From an uncultured Eubacteriales bacterium (lineage in GTDB: Bacteria > Bacillota > Clostridia > Oscillospirales > CAG-272): DNA of 17,675 nt. This document shows, in pieces, positions 12,675 through 17,675 of this stretch. Within the stretch, counting starts at the first letter, position 1, and each line of letters opens with the position of its first letter. The DNA lies in NCBI GenBank assembly GCA_934481515.1, contig CAKSPO010000038.1, positions 1 through 17,675 of the forward strand, read 5' to 3'. The notes beneath the pieces were generated by a model. That model was not told where the DNA came from, ran no database searches, and saw only the letters and a list, made by a program, of their open reading frames with translations. The translations under genes were made by a program, and so were the position numbers.

Positions 12675-13376
12675 TCAATCGGAGTCGTCCTCCGGGAAAA
12701 CGACCTCGCAGTAGATGTTCGGTGTGATCCTGCCGGGATGGCAAAACGCTGCATCGGTCATGGTGTCAAACATCCCGATATGCATCGGAACGGCAAACCT
12801 TGCACCGGTGCGCAACGCAAACCGGGAAGCGTCTGCCATGTTCATATTGTTGCCTTTTCCGTTGACCGGCAGAAACACCGCAAACAGAGGTTCCCTGGGC
12901 AGCCCCGCAAAAACCCTTTCGCTATAGAGCGTATCGCCGGTAAAGTAATAATTCTTTCCTTCCGCCGTCAGAATGTAGCCGACGGCATGAGGATCGGAAT
13001 GCTCCGCCGGAACCGCACGCAGGCGGACGTTTCCTTCTGTCCATTCACTGCCCGTGTTGAAAAGAATGTAATTGCATTTCGTTCCCGGAAAGGAAGCTCT
13101 CAGCTCCTGATACCCGCCTTCCGGAGAAAAAACCAAAGCATGAGAATCCGGTGTCAGATAATGCACGAGCGTCTCCTTGTCCAGATGATCCAGATGATTG
13201 TGGGTAATCAGAATCAGATCCGGTTGCAGATGCAAAAAACGTTCGTCCACAGGAATACGCCGCCAGTTTTCCGGCTCAAAATCCTTGACCCGATCGGAAA
13301 GATACGGATCAATCAGAATCCTTTTTCCGTCCGTCTCTATCAAAAAACCTGCCTGCCCAAGCCATGTCAGTTTCAT
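12675..13376 (-). CDS. MBL-fold metal-dependent hydrolase, UlaG-like
   Basis: This 233-aa protein is a single metallo-beta-lactamase domain. It opens MKLTWLGQAGFLIETDGKRILIDP, as in UlaG-type and YtnP-like hydrolases. The metal motif is THNHLDHLD (58-66: His59, His61, Asp63, His64), followed by His126 (PAEHSD), Asp148 (TGDT) and His199 (MHIG), so both metal sites look complete. VNGKGNNMN (171-179) resembles the UlaG loop. UlaG itself is an L-ascorbate-6-phosphate lactonase, but this family acts on many lactones and phosphoesters and the substrate cannot be read. AAAAGGAG lies eight bases before the ATG. It lies downstream of the SDR/GH16/dehydratase genes on the same strand with a 134-bp gap, so a lactonase in that sugar-acid pathway is possible but unproven. 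Confidence 0.85.
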   Translation of the reverse strand: MKLTWLGQAGFLIETDGKRILIDPYLSDRVKDFEPENWRRIPVDERFLHLQPDLILITHNHLDHLDKETLVHYLTPDSHALVFSPEGGYQELRASFPGTKCNYILFNTGSEWTEGNVRLRAVPAEHSDPHAVGYILTAEGKNYYFTGDTLYSERVFAGLPREPLFAVFLPVNGKGNNMNMADASRFALRTGARFAVPMHIGMFDTMTDAAFCHPGRITPNIYCEVVFPEDDSD

Positions 13377-13405
13377 TGCGGCAACTCCTTTTCAAATGCA
13401 AACCG

Positions 13406-13421
13406 TTCCGCAGTTGCGGAA
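13406..13421. promoter_or_regulatory. Palindrome in the MBL gene leader, possible operator
   Basis: TTCCGCA (13406-13412) and TGCGGAA (13415-13421) form a perfect 7-bp inverted repeat around two bases. It lies about 30 bp upstream of the MBL start. I could not identify a convincing promoter in 13377-13510, so whether the site lies in a leader RNA or overlaps a promoter is open. Confidence 0.35.
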
Positions 13422-13510
13422 TTTACGGCGTTTTTCTTTGTTTTTGGCTCCTTTTCCGAACATCTTTGAAAAGTCTGCCTTTTTACCGAAAAATTAAATT
13501 CACCGGAAAA

Positions 13511-14296
13511 TCAGGGATTCTCTTCCGGAACAATGGGGTAGAGCTGAATCATATTTCCGCCGTCCACCGTCAGCTCCGCTCCCGTGGTATTGCGTGCATG
13601 CGCGGCAAAATACCAGACCGCGTCGGCAATGTCCGAAAAATCGGCGATGTCTCCGAGCGGCGTATAAACGGAAAGCGCCTTCCGGCAGTTATTATAATTC
13701 GCTTCAAAACGGTCGGTGCGGATCATTCCGGGAAGCACGGCGTTGACACGGATATTATATTTTCCGAGATCCAGCGCCAAAGCACGCATCATACCGAGCT
13801 GTGCGGATTTGGAGGTCGAATAGGCAATCCGGTCAGGGATGGCACGGTATGCCGTGTTGGAATTGATAAACACCACGGAACCGCCGCCTGCGTCGCGCAT
13901 CCGACGGGCTGCCAGCTCAATCAATGCGTAATCGGCAACCACATTGGTCTGAATCACGTTGACAAAGTCGGAAAGGGGATTCTCAAAGATCCGCTGACGG
14001 ATTCCGAGATTCGCGGCATTGAGCACAAGGCAATCCACCAAAACACCCCGCTGATCCAGATCCGAAAAGATATCCCGCATCCGTTTTTCATTCACTTCGT
14101 TCTTCTCCGTCACAAGCTCCAGGGCGTAGGGGAATACCTGTACGGCGGGAAATTTCTTTTCAAGACGCTCCGCCGCTTCCCGCACCTGCTCCTCCTTCCG
14201 GCTGGTAATTACCACATTCCATCCCTCGGATGCAAACTTTTCGGCGATCCCGAACCCTGTGTTGACCGTGGCACCTGTAATCAGAGCTGTTTTCAT
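13511..14296 (-). CDS. Short-chain dehydrogenase/reductase (SDR)
   Basis: A 261-aa classical-length SDR. The Rossmann nucleotide loop is TGATVNTGFGIA (7-18), which has two more residues than the usual TG-x3-G-x-G. The other landmarks are LNAANLG (92-98, NAG-like), Ser146 (INS), the catalytic YSTSK (Tyr159, Lys163), VNAVLPGMIRTD (184-195) and VDGG near the end. It would oxidise or reduce an alcohol/carbonyl with NAD(P); Arg33 after the second strand hints at NADP but is not proof. The frame is open further upstream, but AAAAGGA (14305-14311) lies eight bases before the ATG at 14296 and the Rossmann strand begins at residue 3. It has its own promoter (14316-14344) downstream of GH16, so it may be transcribed separately as well as with the cluster. 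Confidence 0.88.
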   Translation of the reverse strand: MKTALITGATVNTGFGIAEKFASEGWNVVITSRKEEQVREAAERLEKKFPAVQVFPYALELVTEKNEVNEKRMRDIFSDLDQRGVLVDCLVLNAANLGIRQRIFENPLSDFVNVIQTNVVADYALIELAARRMRDAGGGSVVFINSNTAYRAIPDRIAYSTSKSAQLGMMRALALDLGKYNIRVNAVLPGMIRTDRFEANYNNCRKALSVYTPLGDIADFSDIADAVWYFAAHARNTTGAELTVDGGNMIQLYPIVPEENP

Positions 14297-14315
14297 ATAT
14301 TTCATCCTTTTGCTT

Positions 14316-14344
14316 ATTTTAGCATTATTTTGTCGCTTTTGCAA
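14316..14344 (-). promoter_or_regulatory. Promoter of the SDR gene inside the sugar cluster
   Basis: On the minus strand TTGCAA (14339-14344), a 17-bp spacer ending TGC, then TAAAAT (14316-14321). It sits in the 62-bp gap between GH16 and SDR and has the same architecture as the promoters before the AraC and secG-like genes. Confidence 0.7.
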
Positions 14345-14358
14345 CCGTTTTTGGACAA

Positions 14359-15210
14359 TTATTCGCGGATTTCGTCGAACACACGCACATAATCGCAAAG
14401 AAAACGGTCTTGCAGATCCTCTTCCGTAAAGGTCGGCTCAATGCCTTTCCGGTAGCCCTTGATCTCGGTGGTCAGAAGAACAAACTGTTCCGCGTTGGAA
14501 ACCGGAGCATCGGAATGTGCGGTTTCTTTTCCGTCAAAATAGAACCGATAGCCTTCCGGCGACCACTCAAGACCGACACGGTGATATTGGTCGTCTTCGG
14601 TATAGGGGAAGTAGATCCGGGCATCCTCTGCGAAGGTTTTTCCATAGCCGCCGTAAATGTTGCCGGAGGTCAGCCGCCCCTCGCAGAAGTTTTCGATGAT
14701 GTCGCTTTCCACACCGCTGACGGAGGAGTCATAGGTGGTTCCGATATTGGGGGACTGGATCCAGAAGGCACTCCACCAAAAGCCGCGTTTCTGAAACTTG
14801 ACTCTTGCCTCATAATAGCCGTATTTGTGCATAAAACGCGGCTTTTGCAGGGGGGTAAAGGGCCAAAGCTCAATTTCTCCCCACGGATTATCACCGACAG
14901 ACGCGGAAATGCGGTTCTGAATCGAACCGTTCAGATCCAGATTATCAAAGCTCAAAGCGCCGGTCTGAAGCTGAGAGGAGCGCAAATGCCCATCCTCGAC
15001 GACCGGACGGAACACGACGTTACTTTTTCCGTCCAGAGAAACGCCTTTATCGGTATAAGCATTGAAGCGCTGTCCCCAGAAATTGAGGCGGTATCCCCAC
15101 TTTTCGGTATCCAGTTCGGTTCCGTCAAACTCGTCGCTGAATGCCAGCTTCCACGTTTTTCCCTCCGGCAGAATGCTCGGTTCGTGATCCGGAATTTCAA
15201 AGAGTTTCAT
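14359..15210 (-). CDS. Glycoside hydrolase family 16 protein without signal peptide
   Basis: The 283-aa protein is a single GH16 beta-jelly-roll domain: FSDEFDGTELDTEKWGY (24-40) near the start, YGYYEARVKFQKRGFWWSAFWIQSPN (130-155), the catalytic ESDIIE (168-173; nucleophile Glu168, Asp170, acid/base Glu173) and LEWSPEGYRFYFDG. The E-x-D-x-x-E spacing is the beta-bulge type of laminarinases, agarases and relatives, not the lichenase E-x-D-x-E type. There is no signal peptide, lipobox or anchor: the protein begins MKLFEIPDHEPSILPEG with AAAAGGAG before it, so it appears cytoplasmic, unusual for GH16. It lies 58 bp after the enolase-superfamily gene and probably acts on imported oligosaccharides. 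The exact polysaccharide (beta-1,3-glucan, agar type, other) cannot be told. Confidence 0.87.
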   Translation of the reverse strand: MKLFEIPDHEPSILPEGKTWKLAFSDEFDGTELDTEKWGYRLNFWGQRFNAYTDKGVSLDGKSNVVFRPVVEDGHLRSSQLQTGALSFDNLDLNGSIQNRISASVGDNPWGEIELWPFTPLQKPRFMHKYGYYEARVKFQKRGFWWSAFWIQSPNIGTTYDSSVSGVESDIIENFCEGRLTSGNIYGGYGKTFAEDARIYFPYTEDDQYHRVGLEWSPEGYRFYFDGKETAHSDAPVSNAEQFVLLTTEIKGYRKGIEPTFTEEDLQDRFLCDYVRVFDEIRE

Positions 15211-15268
15211 GTCTTTTCTCCTTTTTGTTCATTTTTTATTATCTATTTGTTGTTTATTTATTTCAGGC

Positions 15269-16432
15269 TCAGAAATAAAATGCGGTATTTGCGGGACGAA
15301 TATCGGTCAGGGCGCCGGTATAATGACGAAGATTGTGTTCCGCGTACGGGTGCCGGAGACATTCCTCTTCATTCAGCTCGATTCCGAGTCCCGGTCGGTT
15401 ACCGATGCGGATACGTCCGTTTTCATAAATCAGATTTTCGTCCGTGACAAGGTGCCGGTAATCCACATCGCTGTACATGATTTCCAGAATGCAGAAGTTC
15501 GGACAGCAGGCGGCGAGCTGGAGTGTTGCCGCATTGGCGATGGGACCGGAAGGGTTGTGCGGTGCGAAGGGAATATAATTTGCTTCGGCAATTGCCGCCA
15601 GTTTTTTCAGCTCCATGATTCCGCCGGCATGAGAGACGTCCGGCTGGATATAGTCGGCGGCACGGCGCCGGAAGAGTTCATTATAATCAAACCTTGTGTA
15701 CAGGCGTTCGCCGGCAGAGATGGCGACAGGAGATTTTTCCCGGACTGCCGCAAGCGCTTCCAAATTGTTTGGCGGAACCGGCTCCTCCAGAAACATCGGT
15801 TTGAAGGGGGCGACCTCCTGTGCGATCCGGATACCGGTTGGCACGTCGAATCTTCCGTGTGCTTCGATCAACAGATCCACGTTGTCTCCGACCGCTTCCC
15901 GCACTGCCGCAATACAACGGAGTGCACGGTTCAGATCCTGCGAAGAAATTTGCAGGTAGCTCTTTCCGAAGGGATCCCACTTCATCGCCGTGACGCCTCT
16001 TTCCTCCACGGCGATCCGTGCCTTTTCCGCAAACTCCTCCGGTTCTTTTGCTCCCGCAAACCATCCGTTGACGTAGATCCGACAGTCCTCATTGACCTTT
16101 CCGCCGAGCAACTGGTATACAGGGACGTTCAGGTACTTTCCGAGGATGTCCCAGAGTGCCATTTCCACGGCGGACAGGGCGCTCATCAGAACCGCTCCGC
16201 CACGCCAGTAGGCATCCCGATAAATATCGTGATAGTGTTTTTCGATCTGCAGGGGATCTTTTCCGATCAGGGTGCTCCGGATGTGCTCGATGGCGCCGAC
16301 CAGCGCCTTTTCCTTATATTCCAGTGTTCCTTCTCCGACGCCGGTGACCCCTTCGTCCGTATACACCTTGACGAAAACCCAGTTGGTACGGAAGCAATCC
16401 ACTACAAAGCTTTTGATGTCCGTAATCTTCAT
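15269..16432 (-). CDS. Enolase-superfamily sugar-acid dehydratase/cycloisomerase (mandelate racemase subgroup)
   Basis: A 387-aa protein with an N-terminal capping domain (about 1-120) and a TIM barrel. Barrel residues fit the mandelate racemase/galactonate dehydratase group: KWD (Lys151, Asp153), metal ligands Glu190 (LIEAHGRF), Glu216 (FLEEPVPP) and Glu242 (SAGERLYTR), Asp265 (QPDVSHAGGI) and His292 (APHNPSGP), ending PGLGIEL. Such enzymes abstract the proton alpha to a carboxylate. D-galactonate-type dehydration is the default guess; 3,6-anhydro-L-galactonate cycloisomerases also belong to this superfamily, relevant because a GH16 gene is next. The frame is open to 16567, but the ATG at 16432 follows AAAGGAAG, lies downstream of the promoter at 16487-16515 and begins with the family-typical MKITDIKSF. 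It is the first gene of the minus-strand cluster, divergent from AraC. Confidence 0.88.
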   Translation of the reverse strand: MKITDIKSFVVDCFRTNWVFVKVYTDEGVTGVGEGTLEYKEKALVGAIEHIRSTLIGKDPLQIEKHYHDIYRDAYWRGGAVLMSALSAVEMALWDILGKYLNVPVYQLLGGKVNEDCRIYVNGWFAGAKEPEEFAEKARIAVEERGVTAMKWDPFGKSYLQISSQDLNRALRCIAAVREAVGDNVDLLIEAHGRFDVPTGIRIAQEVAPFKPMFLEEPVPPNNLEALAAVREKSPVAISAGERLYTRFDYNELFRRRAADYIQPDVSHAGGIMELKKLAAIAEANYIPFAPHNPSGPIANAATLQLAACCPNFCILEIMYSDVDYRHLVTDENLIYENGRIRIGNRPGLGIELNEEECLRHPYAEHNLRHYTGALTDIRPANTAFYF

Positions 16433-16452
16433 GTCGCTTTTTCTTCCTTTCC

Positions 16453-16466
16453 CCGGTTTGAACCGG
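16453..16466. promoter_or_regulatory. Palindrome in the leader of the dehydratase/GH16 operon
   Basis: CCGGTT (16453-16458) and AACCGG (16461-16466) form a 6-bp inverted repeat around two bases. It lies between the -10 box and the Shine-Dalgarno site of the dehydratase gene, where a bound repressor or a small hairpin could affect expression. Confidence 0.35.
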
Positions 16467-16474
16467 ACAGATTC

Positions 16475-16520
16475 TGTGATAACTTCATTATAAAATTCTC
16501 CTGTTTTCTTTTCTATCACA
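16475..16520. promoter_or_regulatory. Inverted repeat bracketing the dehydratase operon promoter
   Basis: TGTGATA (16475-16481) and TATCACA (16514-16520) are perfect 7-bp inverted copies 32 bp apart. One lies just downstream of the -10 and the other overlaps the -35. They could be half-sites for the divergently encoded AraC regulator or a catabolite regulator. Chance occurrence in A/T-rich DNA is not excluded. Confidence 0.35.
16487..16515 (-). promoter_or_regulatory. Promoter of the dehydratase/GH16 operon
   Basis: On the minus strand TAGAAA (16510-16515), a 17-bp spacer and a perfect TATAAT (16487-16492). The leader to the ATG at 16432 is about 50 nt. The -35 is weak, consistent with activation by AraC. 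Confidence 0.6.
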
Positions 16521-16556
16521 ATATTCCTTTGTTTTTTCAGAATCTTACGATTTTTC

Positions 16557-16585
16557 TTGCAATCCATGCATTTTTATGATAAAAT
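16557..16585 (+). promoter_or_regulatory. Promoter of the AraC gene
   Basis: TTGCAA (16557-16562), a 17-bp spacer ending TGA, then TAAAAT (16580-16585). Transcription should start near 16592, about 40 nt before the GTG start. Confidence 0.72.
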
Positions 16586-16631
16586 CAACACATAGAATGC
16601 TTCGTTACCAGAACAGAGGAGGGGATATCCC

Positions 16632-17456
16632 GTGAAACTGTGCCGCCTTACCAACTTCGGAATTTTTGATACCCGCAAAAGCTTCCCCGGAAAGAAAAAA
16701 ACCCCGGAGCGGCTGACTCCGGGATTTGAAGTGGAATTCTACACGGACTGTGACGGAAAGGCGATCGTCGACGGTCGGGAATACGAAATATCGGAAGGGT
16801 CGCTCCTGTGCTCCAAACCGGAGCAAAGGCGCAGCAGCATTCTCGGCTTTCAGTGCTGGTACCTGCATTTTCAGCTTCCGGAGGATTCTCCTTATGCCGC
16901 CCCCCTGAATGATCTGCCGGACTTTTACCGGATCATTGACCGGGAGATTTACGGATTTCTGTTTGAATCTTTGATTCATCATTTGCTCAGCGAAGGCTAT
17001 GAGGAAGAAGATGACTACGTCAACGCAAGGCTTCTGGAGCTGTTTTACCACCTTCGAAGCGATGCACAGCGCAACCGAAATTATCTTTCGCTCGGATTGC
17101 GGGGAAGCGGACAGAATCCGTGCATCCCGCGGGTGCTGGATTTTTTGCACACGCATTACGGCGCTCCCCTGACGCTGTCTGAAATCGCCGCCATATCCGG
17201 CTATTCCCCCAATCACTTTCACCGGATCTTTTCTCACGTGATGGGGAATACCCCGCAGGAATATCTGCTCTCCGTTCGTCTGGAGCACGCAAAGCAACTC
17301 CTTCTGCAACCGGAAAAATCCATTTCCGAAATTGCCTATGAATGCGGCTTTTCCTCTCAGTCTTATTTTACCGAACAGTTCCGGAAGGAAGCGCGCATGA
17401 CTCCCGGAAAGTACCGAAAAATGGGAATTGCCAGCCAGACACTGCAATTCCGATAA
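16632..17456 (+). CDS. AraC family transcriptional regulator
   Basis: A 274-aa regulator with an N-terminal cupin-like sensing region (about 1-150; FEVEFYTDCDGKAIVDGREYEISEGSLLCSKP gives the usual beta-strand pattern) and a C-terminal double helix-turn-helix domain (about 165-264). HTH1 is LTLSEIAAISGYSPNHFHRIF (180-200) and HTH2 is ISEIAYECGFSSQSYFTEQF (231-250), followed by the closing TPGKYRK. The start is GTG at 16632, behind a strong AGAGGAGGGG (16615-16624) with no better ATG nearby. It is divergent from the dehydratase/GH16 operon across a 199-bp shared regulatory region containing inverted repeats, so it is most likely that operon's sugar-responsive activator. The inducer cannot be deduced. 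I see no clear terminator after it. Confidence 0.92.
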   Translation: MKLCRLTNFGIFDTRKSFPGKKKTPERLTPGFEVEFYTDCDGKAIVDGREYEISEGSLLCSKPEQRRSSILGFQCWYLHFQLPEDSPYAAPLNDLPDFYRIIDREIYGFLFESLIHHLLSEGYEEEDDYVNARLLELFYHLRSDAQRNRNYLSLGLRGSGQNPCIPRVLDFLHTHYGAPLTLSEIAAISGYSPNHFHRIFSHVMGNTPQEYLLSVRLEHAKQLLLQPEKSISEIAYECGFSSQSYFTEQFRKEARMTPGKYRKMGIASQTLQFR

Positions 17457-17482
17457 AAAAATGAAAAAGTTGAAAAAAGCAC

Positions 17483-17511
17483 TTGCAATTTTGGAAGTTT
17501 TATGCTAAAAT
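17483..17511 (+). promoter_or_regulatory. Promoter of the secG-like gene
   Basis: TTGCAA (17483-17488), a 17-bp spacer ending TGC, then TAAAAT (17506-17511). The leader is about 70 nt and contains a hairpin. Confidence 0.75.
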
Positions 17512-17529
17512 AATAAAAGTGAATTATTA

Positions 17530-17555
17530 GTGGTGCGTTTTTGGTTTCTCACCAC
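17530..17555 (+). other. Hairpin in the secG-like gene leader
   Basis: GTGGTG (17530-17535) pairs with CACCAC (17550-17555) across a 14-nt loop. It starts about 12 nt after the expected transcription start and ends 18 nt before the Shine-Dalgarno site, so it could stabilise the mRNA 5' end. It has no T-run and does not match a riboswitch I know. Confidence 0.4.
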
Positions 17556-17588
17556 GGACAAACAATCATTTTGGAGGTTTTTTGAATC

Positions 17589-17675
17589 ATGATCAACCTG
17601 CTTGCCGCTTCCATTCCTGCCGGAGTACAATATGCTTTGGGTGGCGTTCTGATGCTTCTTTCCGCCGTTCTGGTG
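17589..17675 (+). CDS. secG: Probable preprotein translocase subunit SecG (N-terminal fragment)
   Basis: Only the first 29 codons are inside the window: a short N-terminus and one hydrophobic helix, ALGGVLMLLSAVLV (16-29). The length before the helix and the G-G-x-x-x-L-x-S-x-V-L-V pattern resemble the first membrane helix of SecG, the small two-helix subunit of the SecYEG protein-export channel. GGAGG (17573-17577) lies 11 bases before the ATG and a strong constitutive-looking promoter precedes it, in keeping with a housekeeping gene. Any small membrane protein could look like this over 29 residues, so the call is tentative. The gene is cut by the window edge. Confidence 0.5.
   Translation, partial: MINLLAASIPAGVQYALGGVLMLLSAVLV

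Noticed and set aside
15209..16579. 456-aa open frame on the plus strand
   Set aside because: Opposite the enolase-superfamily gene, whose metal ligands and barrel motifs are clear; the translation resembles no family.
17530..17555. Riboswitch or T-box in the secG-like leader
   Set aside because: Leader of about 70 nt with a single 6-bp stem; no terminator alternative or known aptamer core is visible.

Overview
This window looks like chromosomal DNA from an anaerobic gut-type Firmicute, probably class Clostridia (Oscillospiraceae-like). That placement rests on purine-rich Shine-Dalgarno sites, A/T-rich sigma-A-type promoters, moderate G+C coding sequence and protein family content, including an oxygen-sensitive Fe-S dehydratase/activase pair, LytTR-DUF3021 and FakA/FakB. 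I see no transposase, integrase, CRISPR array, tRNA or rRNA, and no gene-free stretch longer than about 210 bp.

Layout: (1) 1-876 (-) is a truncated flippase-like membrane protein (LPG synthase TM family), divergent from a TetR regulator (1083-1652) that ends in a perfect 20-bp terminator hairpin. (2) 1815-9982 (+) is a tight run of six genes: a DUF308/HdeD-like membrane protein, a DegV/FakB-like lipid-binding protein, fatty-acid kinase FakA, a 450-aa 2-hydroxyacyl-CoA dehydratase-like protein, a 975-aa double-activase protein and acyl-phosphate:glycerol-3-phosphate acyltransferase PlsY. (3) 10105-12477 (+) is an overlapping LytTR regulator / DUF3021 / ABC ATPase / ABC permease operon. It is followed by a tiny repeat ORF encoding (MKFLR)3MKFL and closed by a bidirectional terminator. 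(4) 12675-16432 (-) holds a UlaG-like metallo-beta-lactamase-fold hydrolase, an SDR oxidoreductase, a GH16 glycosidase without signal peptide and an enolase-superfamily sugar-acid dehydratase. (5) A divergent AraC regulator (16632-17456) probably controls that sugar cluster. (6) The right edge carries a strong promoter and the first 29 codons of a probable secG.

The most notable reading is the lipid operon. The dehydratase/activase pair has the domain content of the anaerobic plasmalogen system PlsA/PlsR known from Clostridium perfringens. Here it sits between fatty-acid activation (FakB/FakA) and the first acylation of glycerol-3-phosphate (PlsY), so fatty-acid capture, phosphatidic-acid entry and vinyl-ether formation may be encoded together. 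Two other points stand out. A direct repeat exactly matching the published LytTR binding consensus (two ACCGTTTGT sites, 12 bp apart) is nested in the plsY terminator just upstream of the LytTR promoter. The perfect-repeat mini-ORF directly downstream of the LytTR-controlled exporter is the third.
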